Below are positions 13,201-28,200 of a stretch of 64,000 nt of DNA, piece after piece. Origin of the DNA: Parus major (lineage: Eukaryota; Chordata; Aves; Passeriformes; Paridae); the NCBI RefSeq assembly GCF_001522545.3, contig NC_031777.1, positions 725,074 through 789,073 on the forward strand. The letters run 5' to 3'. The notes below the pieces were generated by a model, which saw nothing but the letters and a program-made list of their open reading frames with translations, did not search any database and was not told the DNA's origin. The number at the start of each line of letters is the position of its first letter. The stretch's first letter is position 1. The translations under genes and the position numbers were made by a program.

Positions 13201-16200
13201 AGCACACTGCTGCCATGTCACAGCAGTACTTCTCTGTCTCCAGCTCAAACCATGCTGCTGCTTCCTCCTCCTGCTCATCACTGGACAGCAAAGTTACTGT
13301 GGACTGGCTTGTATCTTCTTCATACTCTTGCACTAGCTGAACAATTGGGCTTTCTTTCGTCAAATCCACCATTAATTGCTCTTTCTCTACCAGTGGAATA
13401 TCTGTAGTAACAAGTCTACAACAGAATTAAAGACAAGGTGTTAGTTCAACACTTTCACATCTCTGCTCTAGAAGACTGTGAAAAATTGTCTTTCAGAAAA
13501 TTAGCAGAGCTTAGTCCAGTGACCAAAGGCCAGTTTTGAGACAGAAATTCTGCAAGATAGTATTTTCTCTGGTGATTTTCAGTTCAAACAGGCAAACAAA
13601 TTATTTCAATCCCTGCCTCTTAAACAGCAAGCCTTTTCAATTAGATATTGCCCCTTCCCTCACCCCTAAAAACAGTCATCAGTTCAAATCTCCTTTTTTA
13701 CACAGCAAGCATCTAACTCTGATGCAATCCTCAAATGCAAGAATCACAACATTGCCACTGACCTTCCTCAGTCTCTCAGCAAGAGCGATAGAAAACCATA
13801 AAGCCACTAAATACAGCACAAGTCATGACTTAGCATTTAGAGGTAGGGTCTTGGCCTTAAGCAGCCTAATTATCAGCAATTGTAATTAACTAAAACCAAC
13901 AGAATTTATCTTGAGCTCACTCTGTACATTTGCATATGTGTTTTCATTATGGGAAGTCTACCAAAGTGTAAGCTTCTAAACCAGAGTTTTGACAATATCA
14001 TTTAACTGAAGTTTCAGCAAGACAATTTACATTCCTAATTAGTCTCCCTTGCAGGAGACCACAAAACCTGGACCAATATTAAGCCAGTTTGTGTCAAAAC
14101 AAAACACATCATAATAGAAATAGCTAGAATAGACAGTAACTAAAACTCTACATTTTTCTGGTTAGTGCCATTACCACACTACAGATTTTACCAAATACTT
14201 GCTTTTCCCCTTGTTTAAGTCTGCATGCCACACCTGAGTGTTCTACTACCAAGGACTGCAGACTGGCAGATGTTTGTCTCTGCCTGGAGCACATCACAAA
14301 AGCCCCAAGATTAATCACTTACTCTGGTGAAGGAACAGGTGTTGGTTCAGGCAGTCTTGGTGCAGCTGTTGAAGTTGCAGGAGTGGCAGTGACATTTTCA
14401 GACAGGCTTTTGTTCCCAGCTGCAGGAAGGAGGAAAAAGTGAATGTGGAAATTCAAGAACCATCTTTGTTTTCAATAAATTCTGAGGTCTGTGTTTATTA
14501 CTGGTGGGGTTTTTTATGATTAACTTTGCTACCAAATTAATTGCAGGTATCATCCAAAGTTATGTGAATGAAATGTTACTGACAGTTTATGAGTATGATG
14601 TTGTGGACTGTCTCAAAATACTTTGAGAAAGAAGCAGCAAGATAGGAATTTATAACTTCAGCTGGGTAACAGAGAGTAAAGAGCTCCAAATAAAGCTGAA
14701 TAAGCATATGTGTCATCTTTGTATGGGTTTTCTTCTCAGCAAATTCAGCATCTTTGCTCCACTTTTCACAGTCACTAGATTCTATGACACTAATCAGATG
14801 TGCCACAAAGGGTGAAAAAAGTCATTTAAACCATCACAGACCATCCAACTCCTCACCAAAATAAGAAAACAACTTAAGAAATGCAAACTTTCCAGAACGA
14901 TTTTAAATCTAAAGAAACTACAGTACCTTCAGTTTCAGATGACTCTTCAGTTTTGGCTCCAAGCATATTAGCAGCAATGTTCACCATGCTCAGGATAGCA
15001 TCTAAAAGAGACAACAATTGCTCAACAAGGGCACTCTCAGAGGGCCCAGAGATCAGCAGCACTGAGCAATTTGCTATTTTCCAATACTTGCTTGAAATCA
15101 ATCACAGGGTAAGGACTGGTCATTTTATTACACTGGAGGCAGCTGCTTCCTTTCAAGGTTAAGTGTATAAGCTTGAAAACCTGTACCATAACATCCACAG
15201 ATCTGGCTCACACATATATATTTATTTTAAGGAACCTGTTAAGTAGAACAGTTCCTCTCCCCTCTGAATTTACACAAGTAAATTCCAAGAGGGCCTGCTC
15301 TACATCAGCTCAGATATTAAATACAGCTACTCCTTGCCCTTGATATTGACAACAAACAGAATTGCCAGGTTTATTTAAAAGATGAGGAACAGATAAAGAG
15401 AACTATGTTGTAAACACACAGAAGTTGGCTTGATTCTGCCCATTTCTCCCCCACACCCACCAACATATGGCAGTGTATGTCACACAGCCAAGGTCATCAC
15501 GTTAGAGAGGCATTTTAGGATCAATTACAAATTCCTTGGCCCCCAGGAAGTTGTGTTCAAAACTTTGGTCCTGCCTTTCTCCTCCAGAACATGTCAGAAG
15601 CTGCATTCCTGATTTATGTTAATTTATCTGGGTTTGTATAATGCAACAAGTCACAACAGTCAAAAGATGCTAAACTTGAGCTATGGATGGTTTCTTACAA
15701 AAAATGAGAAAATGAGGGAGAATAGAGTTGGTATAGAAGCTTTACAATGCAGGAGAGAGAACAGTCAGCCACCCCCAAAGGTTCAGACTCCTGCAAGACT
15801 GCAGAATGCTTCTTATGAGATTAAATGTCTGAGAAGCCTCCATCTCCTCCCTCAGAGGACCCTCTTTCTCACTCTACATTTAAGATGCAAAATGGAAACC
15901 TGTCACATTTGTCTTTGTACATATAATTAAACCCCACCAAAAAAACAATACCCACAAACTCTACTCATTCCAAAAGGGGCCCACTGACCACCCTGACAGA
16001 GAGGAAAGGTCTCAGTAACAAAACCCACCAGCCACAACTCAGCACTGCTCACTGCAATGTTTCAGGGCATTAGAGAGACAGCTGAGCACCATCAGCAACA
16101 GGTGTTTCAAATCTTTTAATCTTAGCTTCAGCAGTCTAAAAAATTAAATGGAAACTCACTGCAGTTTTCAGACAGTGAATATAAACTTGTGATACTGCCC

Positions 16201-19200
16201 TTGCAGACGGATCATGTGAATATGCATCACCAAGATAGTTTGAAGACAGAAAGTTTAGAAGTCACAAATAAGAGATAAGCAGTGTCAGGGAAGAATTTAT
16301 TGCTTTGTCTCATCTGTGAGAAACACATATTTAGAAATAAATTGCCTTTTCTACTATCTGTTTCCCTTCTGAAAACTGTTCTAAGCTGTGAATACTCCTA
16401 GCCATGACCTTATTCCTAGGAGACAACAATGTTCTAGGAAAAAGTAAAGGATTTCTGTAGCTCTGATCCACCAGAGGATGAAAGCAAAGCCTGACTCCAA
16501 ACAGCATTAACTGTGTGCAAATCTACACTAGAATAACTAATTTTCATTAGCTGGGACAGAAGGAAGTGCAAGAGCTCCTTAGGAAATGGTTTGTGGACAT
16601 GACACTATCCTGAATAATTCAGCAGTGAAGAATACAATTAAAACTGGATATTCAAGGATTCTCAGCCAAACAAACCCTACACACAGAGATTTTCCAGTGG
16701 GAAAAGTGAGAGGAGACGGTCAAGAGCCTTTAGTTCTCTGAAAAAACCCCCACAGCCCTTATGAGGAACACATATTACAGTATTTACATAAAAGCCTTCT
16801 CAGAACCAGTATTTTCCATCCTTCTCTTCCCCTTAAAGTTGTACAAAGTAAATCTTTACAGTGCCTCCAAGTAAAGCATTTTAATTAAACACAGATTTCC
16901 AACTTCCAGATGATTAAGGTTCTACAATACTTTATTACTGGCCATTTATGGCCCTATGCAACATTTACATGATTTTCAGTACTCAGAACCCTTAAATACA
17001 GAAAACAAGTTTCCATAGAACAGATATTCTTACAAACTGAAAATTCATTTTTAAAACACTAAGAACGAGCCTCCAACTCCAAATTTTTAATTATTCCTAT
17101 GAAACTAAAGAAGAATCACAAACTGCTTCAGCAGAATATGAAAGCTGTAGATGTTGCTGAGAAAACATCATTCCACCTTCAATTAGCACATCTTGTTTTA
17201 GGCACAGGAATAATTTTTCTAATAAATCATACTCACTTGTAGCAGAACCAAGAAGATTTTTTGAAGATTTTTCTTCCCCTGTGTTATAATCCAATAGATA
17301 ATCTATGTATAAAGAAGAACAACTTGTGACTATTAAAATTTCATCTGTCATGGGCAAAGAATATAAACCTCAAGATTTAACATCATTCAATGATGTCAGC
17401 TTGACAGTGTGGAAATAAAACTAGAGAAAGTTTGAGGTCAGATATTACAACCTGAAATGGACACTAAGATCAGAACTGTTTTGTGTGAGCTGCTTTATTT
17501 TAGCAATCCTTTCCCACTATCAGCATATGAGGAAATTGTCTTTTCTACCAAATGAAGCAGAGATTTATGATGATTATTTCAAAGAAACCCTCTACATAGC
17601 TACATTAAACACATTGTTTACAACTTCAAAGGATTGTTGGAAAACCCCAGAAATGCTGCAACACTGTCAACAAGTAAATTTAACAGTCAAATCTTTCAGT
17701 ATTTCAAACCTATGCAGGAAGTGATGAGCCACCAAGACCAGCACAAGAGCTGTCTGAAAGGCTAAAAATGCACAAAAACATTTGCTTACCATAATCCTCA
17801 TCAAACAGTTCTTGTCGTTCAGACTGATACTGAGAATCAGCTATTTCTTCATACTCTTCAACCATGCTAGTACCAAACACTCTGTGATCAAAGTTTTAAA
17901 GTAAAAACCCAGTATTAGGAATTATGTGACATAATTGATAAGCAGTATTACCTTTATGTAACAAGAAAATTAGATCCAGTAGTTGCAGTCAGTTAAGAAA
18001 AATCAAGCAGCAGGGATGTTTATTTTCTCTAAGCTGTGTTTACAGAGAACCAAAACAAGATCCTGTTTCTCATTCTAATTCCAAAGAGTCTTTTCTTCCT
18101 TTTAAACTCACACCTAGACTTCCTTGTCTCTGGCTTTCATGAGCTCTGACACCTCCTCTTCAGTTTCACCTTTGACTTGATTTAGGAATATCTATTCAGA
18201 ACTACCTCACTTTGCATACCACGTTCTCTTTGACCTCTTCTGCCAAAATTAAATCAACCCAATTTAAAGCAGTCTTGTGAACTGAAAACGTGGTTCTGGA
18301 GACCTCCTGGGTTCAAAAGCTGTTCTTTAGGAGCAGTACAGAGGCTGATGGGTCTCTGAATTACAAATTCACAGGTGTTTCTACTCCACTATTGCAAGCA
18401 TTACTGACTGCTTACCTGTGGGTACCAAACAACACAGCAGCTTCCAAAATGCACTCACCACACCTGTTCTTTTTAGTTCATCACTTGTTCCCTGCTTTGC
18501 TTGGTCAGCTTTGAAATGTTCATGTCCTGCTCTAAAGATGCTCAAGGCTCCTGCTTCCCCCTCCCCTCCCCCTGCAGATATAAACTATTCCTTACACACT
18601 GGAGAAGCACATAAAAAGATTCAAAGCTTCTTTAAACAGATGTGAAAGACACTACACAGCAGGCAGGTCAGGCAAATACTTCCATCCATAATACTTACAA
18701 GTAACTGCAATTGAAAACTGCAATTGTTTCCCAACTACTCTAAAAACAGATTAATCCTCACTGCAAGGAGGTGGAAGGACTAAGCAAAACACAAAGTATT
18801 ACCTTATAAGACTTAAAGGACAAAAATGTTCTGATCCAAAGTGTGATATCAACTCCACCTAAAGAATAAAAGGTACTTAAAATAAAACTCCCAAGACCCA
18901 CAGAGCCAAAAATTCACTTAACATAAACATTCAATCTTTGAAATTACAAGTTTTGTTTACTCCAGGGAGTTGCAGATTGCCCAGAGCAGGAAAAGCCCAG
19001 AGATTTATTCTTGCCATGCATTAAAGAGCGGAGCCACAGCAGAGAACACCCCCAGCCCCATGCATCCATCACTCCAAAAGAAGAGGTTGCTAACCTTTAT
19101 GTACTTGATGAACATCTGAAGCGAGAGAGAGGAAAAGAGAGAAAAAAAAAAACAAAAGTAGATGTCAGTACAAAGGCTGAACACATGCCACAGGCAACTA

Positions 19201-22200
19201 CAGAGTCCTGCTGGGTTGAATTCAGTACTATAAATGCCTCAGATGACAAGCTGGGAAGGATTAAGTTGTATTACAACTTCATCTGCCTTGGGTAGCAAGA
19301 TTTCATTTAGCCCTTGCACCTTGCAGATTGAAGGTAACATGCAACAAGTGTTTTATTAAGCAATTGAAGTTATTCCATTTTTCAGGGCAGCATGACTGCA
19401 GATAGAATACTGAAGTGTGTTAAATGTACTAAGTGTTTTTTTTCCCCTCAAAGAACACAGACTACAGAAAGTGACTCAAAAGGAAAAACAAATCCACATA
19501 GCATGCACTCTGTAAGTACTGCTGCTGCTTCAACTCAGTTTAAAATACTTCAATTCACAGAGCACAACTGCAAGAAATCCAGCAGCAGATGACAGACTTG
19601 GGAGCTTCAGACATCTGTGTATTTCCAGTGCAACCTTGACTACACACTGGTATTTATTTAATCTGAATTAATTTGCAAGCATTTATTAAATCACTATGGA
19701 GACACTATCACTAAAGGACTGGAATAATCTGTGAGACCAAGACAATCCCACAAAAGTACTCTCACACAAAATCCCATTGTTTTTGATACAAAAAAAGTAA
19801 GCCACTTCAAAAAAGTTAAACTTTTGAAAATATTTTGGACTCAATCTCTAGACCAGAGATTACTTTTTGCACTATGAAGTGAAAATGTTACAAGAATAAA
19901 CTTTTGGAAATTTTACCATGCTGTACTATTCAAGGCAGAGCACTGTATCCACCAAGGGATTAAGTGCTGCAGCATCTACAGGAATTCTGCAACTTCAGTG
20001 ACAATGGCAGCTACCTTAAGGCATTAATTCAGCCAGAAAACAGAATTAAAAATTAATGAAATCTCTATTCTGTGACTCACACAGAATTTCTGGGTAAAGA
20101 AGTTAGACAATTATCATTCATAGCTACTTCTTCATAAAAGCACAAAGCACAATTAAGGAGCATAAACTAATTTTTTATTTTATTTTGGCAATACCATAAT
20201 TGGAAGATAACACATCACTGAAGAGGACCTAAAAGATCTGTATTTTATTTGAATTTAAACCTTCACTACAACCCAATATTTTCACAGAAGCTTTTATCCA
20301 AATTCAAGTACCACATTAATTATTTATGGAGTTTTATTCCCTTTGAGTCTCCTGAGTAAAGATAGCTTAATGCAAACTATTGTGAAGGTGGAGGTATCAT
20401 GGCAATGCTCCAGCAGCAGTGAGCATAAATAATTTGTCTGAGTCAGAGTTATGATTGAATAACTGCAAAACTGCACTTGGAGTTTACTAATGAGAACCAA
20501 GATGCAACCACTTACACTTTCAGATCCACTAAAGTGTACAGCACAACAAAATGGTACAAAAATGTCAAGAAATAGGCATATTCTGATCTGTGCTCTGAGA
20601 CAGAGTGTGCAGTGTGTGTATATATACATATGTATCTAGATATATGTATATATATGTAAAGCAGGTACAGCCAAGAAACAAAATAGGTTGAGATTCTTCT
20701 GTTCTTACATTCAGGGGACAGTTGGTAACATCAAATAGAACAGAACTTTGTCTAGATTTTCCTTAATTCAGGGATCAGCTAAATATGTACTTGGATCCAA
20801 GGGCTTCCCAAGAGCCTCCCAATTATCAAAGTGAGCAAGGTAATAAGGTCACGACTGTGACAAGGATTTAGCACCCAGACAACCCCAGCTGGGGCCACTA
20901 ATTAACCAGGAGCAATTAATGGTAAGGCAGGCTTTGATAACACATTTCTTGGGATGCTGTTATACAGAGGAAACCCAGCAAACCCTTCCTTCCCTGAGAA
21001 GCATGGATGCTTTTGCAGTATTGAGTTACCTTAACGTATTTTGCATACATCTGCTCATCCAGAGGAAAGCTCTGGACATTCCTCTCATCTCTGGCATGGA
21101 AAGTCCCTAATTTAATCCATTTGTTTGTTGGATACCTAGAAAGGAAACAATGGAGTCAGGTAATGAAATGCAGGAACTCACTGTTTACAGGTATTTACCT
21201 AAGTTTCTCCTAATGCCTTTCCAGAGCAGAAATACATTTTGTTCTTTCCATCTGCAAGGTAGCAGCAATGCTCCCAACCCAAAACCTTCACACAATAATA
21301 CCATTTTGTTCTTTCCATCTGCAAGGTAGCAGCAATGCTCCCAACCCAAAACCTTCACACAATAATACCAATGAACAAAAACCCAGACTTCTCCAACCAC
21401 TGAAATTCAGCCATTCTGCAGTGATCCACCCCTCCAGATGAAGAGGGAAGAACACAACACCTGACAGGCTGTGTTACTGTGAACAGTTTCTACAGGCAGT
21501 AGAAACCTGCACAACACAACAAATGTTCCAGGTCCAGCCTTACTTGCTTTAGGCATCCAAGGAGAAAGGGAGTTTTTCTGATGCCCTTTGAATGTCTGCT
21601 CACTCACAAACCAGAATTATCTGCTCACTCCAGAAAGCAGTGGGGGCACAGCAGCACTGCCTAAATCACCCTAAAGCCACCCTCTAAGCAGCCATCTGGC
21701 CAACCTGCAGCAGTTTCACCCCCTTCCATTTTCTCAATGGTGCACTACTCTTTTTGATTTTTGAATCATTTCTGGGGTTTTGGACAGAGTGCAGCATTGA
21801 AGACAGCTCAGACCATGTGAAAATGGTCTGAATGACAAGGGAGAGGAGAGCTCACAATCTCAGTAGCATTTTATTAAGGAATTTTATATTCTGCCATCCA
21901 CTACCCACCTACTGTATAAATCCTGCTCAACAAATTCTTCCTTTTAAGGTGGCAAAGGAAAAAAAAAATCTGCTGGCAACTGACAATACAAAGAAAAACC
22001 ATGTGACTTCACATTACATGGCACTATGCATAATAACAAGCATACACAGATCATGCTCATAAAGCCTTGCATCTAATAATTATTTCATTTTTTCATTCAG
22101 AAGGATGAGTTTAGGCAACATACCTGTCACTAATTGACACCAGGAAGTCTTTAGGAGTGGAAGAGAATAATTCATGATTTGCAATGTCAAACTGCTTTAC

Positions 22201-25200
22201 TTGCACTGGTTCACAGAGCTCAACAACAAACCTTAAAGACAAAAAGTGAGTATTTTTTTAAGAAAAGACTTTTCCTTCTGCAGTTAAAATCTTCAGTCCT
22301 TCACCTCATTATCACTGGGTAAAAGGAGGACTCTGCAAAAATGCTGTACCATAAGAATGAACCACTGGTGGTGTTTTTCTGAGCATTTGCTTTAATAACC
22401 ATGTAGCACCTGCAGCTACAAAGACCTTCATCCATCTTGTACTCAAAGGCATCAGGTCACAGAACTAAAAACTAAGGATAGCAAACATAATTTAAATCAC
22501 ACCTGAGGTGCCAGTCAATGCATGGTAAATTCTGCCCACTTCTCCTACAATTATTTGCCAGTCAGTGAAAGAAAACAAGAATCTTTATTTGAATGCTCAA
22601 GTGCTTTATCTGCCACCAGATAATTATGCAACTTACACCAATTAAGATAAATAAAAATATCACCTTAATATTACTTCTCAATACCAGAGCTAGATTTCCA
22701 GGGAAGACATAATGAACCATCTTGTGATAGCTCTGCCAGCTCCTCACACACCCATTCCAAGGAGCAACACACCAAGGTCGAGTCAATCCCACATCAATGG
22801 AAAACTGTAATCACTCCTGCCACAAATGTGAACCTCAGGAACCTACCAGATTTTAGTACTGCAAGGATTGAGCATATAAAGGTCCATGTTTTCCATCAAA
22901 ATAGCTGAAGTGCTCTGTAGAAAGAAAAAAAATCAGTATTTTAAATTGCATGGTAGATCCCAAAAGCATCAAGGATTTTTCTCCTCTTTCCAACAATAAG
23001 TTTGAAGTTAGGTTTGTAGACTGATATTAAGTTTCACAATACTCTGAGCAAGACAATTATCCAGGGCACAGTATGCCATACTCTGGGGCACCCTTGGATT
23101 ATCTGCTGCAGTGAGCACTTCAATGTAACTCTGTTCAGTTTCTGTAGGATGTACACTCTGCTCCCATTTTCTGAATTCACTTAAAAAGACACCAAGTTCT
23201 ATAGCAATCCCTCTTAAAAAAAAGCACTGATCACTATTTATGGCTTATTTTTATAAATCCAAATCCCAAAAAATCCAAACAGAGAATAACAACAACTTCA
23301 CAAACCAGAGTTCAGATTGAAGTGTACTTTGTGCTACTTGTTGCATAACAGTACACTAAAATAATATACACTAATAATTAAAAAATGCTTACCTTTGCCT
23401 CTGGATTTGCTGCCAAAATTTTGGCACCACACTCTACAGAGGCATAGTTATTCCTGTTTTTCTGGACCTTTTTAGTGGCATGCTGCCCACCAACAGCAGA
23501 AGGGTGCATTGACTGACCTAGGAACAAGAAAATATTGCTACTATAACAAACCACACAGACAAGCAGTATTTGCACTGTCAGGGAACTTCTGCTCAATGCT
23601 CTTATATAATGAAGGCTATTAATTACACAGTTCTAGCAGAAAAAATGAAGTTCCAGGCTGCATTCCAAATTGAGACAGTCTCCCTATTCAGCTCTAGTTT
23701 GAGATGTCAGTGGTCAGTCTTTAGACCAAACTACTGAATCCTGAACTTACTCTTTTCTTTCTCCACTTCCATGACTTTCTTCTTCCATTCATCAAATGTT
23801 GGAATGTCTCCAGGGTCCTTGGGAGTTATTACTGATGTAGGGTCGATTTCTCCTGTCTTCTTAAAGTCTTTCTGCAAAAGAAAGAACCACTGATTGTGAG
23901 TATTTTTCAGGACCAACAATGAAAACAAAGATGAACTTGAAAAAACAAAGCATGCTCTGATCAAGTCAAGGGCAGACACATCATTTGCACCCATGTTAAC
24001 AACTTAGAGCCAATGTAAGCAAGATCATAAGCCAGAAAAAACATGTGATGATTTTCTCTCAGAATTCCAGACTATTTCACTGAAATACTGGCAATTTTTG
24101 TGGCTAAATTTAAATACATTTTAAATAAAATGTAAGCCTTCTTCTCCAACACCTGCATTTTCTTCCCAATTTTTGCTTTTCCTCTTCCTAATGAGGAAAG
24201 GTTTCCCTGTAGCAAAAATCTTTAAATATCAATGCTTGTCATGATAGAATTCCAGAGGTTCCCTGGAATTTCTGAACATCTCAAGAACAGAATGATTACA
24301 CATTAAAGGAACCATTTTTTAAGTATTTCAGAAATAATGTTTTGGGCTTGCCTGACAAACCAAAAATCCCACCAACTAAATTGTACATTATTCCTTTTCA
24401 AGTCTTCACTTCTCCTTTGTACAAACATTTTCAGCACACCACAAGATGACTGAACATTTTCTGGTAGACAATTCAGATGCAGAGGTTATTTTATAGACAA
24501 AATTTTAAAGGCAGTTGCCAAGTGACAGTTTAAATATGATCCTAAACCAGCAAAAAAAATGGTACTGCCATGGCCTTGGTCATTCTGATTTTAAAAAGGA
24601 TCTTATTAAAAAAACCACAAGTTTTAGGAAGTACCTCACAACCAGAGCATGAAAAGTCATACATTTAAGCACAGAAGGCCTGGCCAGCTACACATCCCAC
24701 TGAAACAAGGGCCAAGTGATACTTCTGGGACAGAATAAAAGCACACCACATATTTTACCAGTGGTAATAAGCAAACAGAGGGCATTCCCTGTGTGTACTG
24801 AGGGGATACCAGCACTGCTTACCTCCCTTTTTAAGTTCTCCGAAGCATTAAGAGCAGATTTTTGCTCATCTGCCCCCTTTTCAGCTGCTGAAACTTTGGA
24901 CTCAAACTCAGATTTTGTCTTCTTTCCCTTGCCATGTGAAGATGATATGTTCTCTATATGCTGGCCTGCAAGGCTGAAAGTTTAAAGAGCATTAGGATCT
25001 AAAACATGGTCAGCCACATGCAATATTACACACACACAAGTATGCAGAAAAGCAAGCACATGCAATTGTTTGTTGCAAAGCCAGCACAGAAAAGAACAAC
25101 TCCATTTAAAGTATTCAGTCACACACAACCTGCTTGGATACTCACCTCTCTGGTGGACTGACAAAAGAGGAAGGCTCACTCTGAGGGTCAGCCTCAAGTG

Positions 25201-28200
25201 TCCCACCAATATCACAGTCAGGTTCTGACTGCTCAGCTTCACTAGAGCTGACTACAGGGATATCAGCACGGGAATTCTCTATTGCACTGAAGGGAAACAA
25301 ACAACATGCTTTTTTAGCCTTCTGATAATACAAGGAGCCCTGACAATCAACCACAAAGATAGCTGAAAGTTTTAATAAAGCAACAGTCTCACAGAAATAA
25401 TTAAGAAGAATGAAGCATGCTGTACTTGTGGAACTGTATTCTCAGCTATATCCATGAAAGAACACAATTTCCTTTTCCAGACTCTTTCTCCCAGAAAGGA
25501 ACTCAAAACAGAGGCTTCTCATCTCCCAGAACTCTCATCTAACATCTTACCAAACACTCCAATGGATATAATTCTTCTCAGCATCACTACAAACTAACAA
25601 CTTCTCCACAGTTACCTGGCTGCCAGCAATTTTCTTTTCCCTCTCAACAAACGTGAGACCGAGTTCCCTCACTAAAAGCTCCTCATGTTCCCAAGTCAAG
25701 AGGAACAGTCAGAAAAGAACTTGGCTAAAACTAGAGGAGAATAGGGGGGAGAAAAGTAGCTAGCAAGACTTCCTTTCTACTGATTTATTTCTTTTTTGCT
25801 GATGTAATAAAAATCAGGTAACCCAGCAGCCCAAACCAGCTCATCTGCACACTGCTTCACCTCCTCTGTGCAGAAAGGCTGAGCACAGCTCATCAGACAA
25901 ATCCTGAAGCACAAACCAAACTGAAAGCCTCCCACCTGCTCCTCAGGAGTGATGGAGAGGGTAGGCAGACCAAGAGGGACAAAGAGTCATTTTCAAGTGT
26001 TCACTTCTGACTGTCCTCTCCTCTCCAGCACAGGGATGACTTTCATGCTGATCCAGGCTACAGCCAGATCTAAGGAAAAGCTTTACTCTGCCTTCTAAAT
26101 TTCCACATAAGCTTTCTTTAATGAAAGCAGCAATCTAGGTTAATCCAATATCATGACAGAGCTGCCAAAACACAAAAGCACGTCAGCAACTTAAAAGGGG
26201 ATCTTTCTGGTTCTCTGACTGCTACAATTATTAACAGAAGCAGCTGCAACCAACCCAGGGAGACAATTTTAGTACCTTTCATATGCTAAAATTCCTGTGG
26301 TATAAAACAAAAAACTCAGAGGTATTCCAAGACTTTTTGCTATGTAACCAAATCTAACAAACATCACGAATACAAGAATTTATTAGATATACACAGGGAA
26401 TATTTACCCTGTATGCCCCAAAATGCCTCCATCTGAGATGCACAGAGTTTGGCTCTGCATGAAACTCTGTACTGACTAAATAAGGCTGACCACTACACAA
26501 AACTGAAAAGCTCCACATAATCTCCATTTCAGTGGGTAGGTGACAGTATGAATAATTATCAACTGAATAAAATATGGGACAAGAATGAATTTAAAAATTC
26601 CTTGCTCTCAGGGTGTAGCTGACCGGCCTCAAGTAACTTATTTTTGCAGAAGGTAAATCTAAAAGCTATAGGGTTCCCTCTCCTTTGGGTGCCTTAATTT
26701 GTCCTGATTTTTAAAATGCATTATTAAGCTCACTTTGCACAGCAGGTTCCTTACTTCCAGACAGAAAGAGCTCAGATTATTTTTCAGTTATTTTTCTTCA
26801 GATTAGACTTAGGTAAAAAAGTTACACTCAGTGCTGTTCTAAAAAAGGATTCAAAGTAAAACTTGTTTGGGGAAAAAATTCCTTTCAAAATATTTGGACT
26901 AAGAGGCCCTGCTGAAATATTAGACCAGTAACACCTGAGAGAGCTGGGCTTTGTTACACTGTCAGCAATCCGCACCTAAACCAGCAAAAAGGTAAAAAAT
27001 GTCTGAAGATAACAAATGCAACTGTGTCTTTTCAAAGCTCTTGTTTTTGTATGGAGCTAAGAGAAAAGCACAGCTGGTTTGGATATTAATCTGTTCAATA
27101 AGAGACCACCTATAAGTGCTGAGAGCTCAAGTGCAGTTTGAAATCATGGATAAACAAGATTCTCTGCTACACCAGGTCTGCCCTTTCTTCCTGTAAAAGG
27201 CACTGGTGTCCCAATATCACTGCCCAGCATGAACTCCTCCATCAGGTGCTCCAAACCAAGTTTCTATTTTGATTTGTTTCACAGCTCAAGTCTTTGGAGT
27301 TCACCACTCCTGTATTCCCCAGCTGTGACAGCCAGACAATTTCCAACAATTACCAGACACCGAGCTGAATGCTTCAAAGAAAATAACATCCTGTCTCTTT
27401 CTAGGACCTGACAACAGTAGAGCTTACAACACATTACACAAATAAATCAGTGGAGTAGTCAAAAAGAGCTATAAAAAGAACAGGCTGAAGCTACATTCCA
27501 GTTTTGCCTTAGAAAAACTGCAAACATTGGAAGGCTTCCAATTAAAGACACCGATGAAGCATCAAAATGTGTTTAAGCCTTGGCAGACTAGGCAACATCA
27601 GCCAGCAAACAAAATTTCCATGTATTTTCTATGGTAAAGAAACAGAATTTGGTAAAGCAGATAAACTGAACTCTTTAAAAACCAAAAACACCAAAGACAA
27701 GTCTACTTTGTTTTCAGTGTGTTCAATTTTTATCTAACAAAATACTTCATCTTTTTCAGCAGTCAGAATAAGATTACTTCCCTTAGCACACACCAAAAAG
27801 CCCAGCAGGACTTTGTTAAAATCCCTGGAAGATGCACACATGAATTTCCATCCTCCAGTCCATGTCTGATAGCACAACATGCCACAAGAAAAGGGAAACA
27901 ATGCAAAGTACATGGACTCCAGAAAGCTGCCTGCAGCACAGGCAGCTCTACAATATACTACTAAGCACTAGAACTAAACTGCCTTGACTGCATTTATATG
28001 AGAATCAGCTATTTTGTCAAAAGTCTCTTATTCTCAGAAATTGAGACTCTCTGCTTTTAAGTCCCAAGATAAAATTCTGCAGAGTTCTTCCTTAACTGAA
28101 AGCAGAGGCCAGTGCTTTCAGCCTCAATGCTTGTTGACACAGATGTGAAAGCACATTTGTAAAGGGCAGAAATCCTAATGGTAAAACCCTGAGGGCTTTT

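Larger units (their letters stand above)
13416..19094 (-). other. SUCO: SUCO introns 12-17
   Basis: Introns 17 (13,416-14,322), 16 (14,420-14,926), 15 (15,002-17,236), 14 (17,303-17,789), 13 (17,882-18,802) and 12 (18,859-19,094) hold A/T-rich sequence without further visible genes. Intron 15 is the largest of this group, at 2.2 kb. Confidence 0.7.
21136..25145 (-). other. SUCO: SUCO introns 5-10
   Basis: Introns 10 (21,136-22,123), 9 (22,232-22,846), 8 (22,915-23,392), 7 (23,518-23,750), 6 (23,872-24,822) and 5 (24,974-25,145) carry no further genes that I can see. Intron 10 contains the 67-bp tandem duplication listed separately. Confidence 0.7.
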
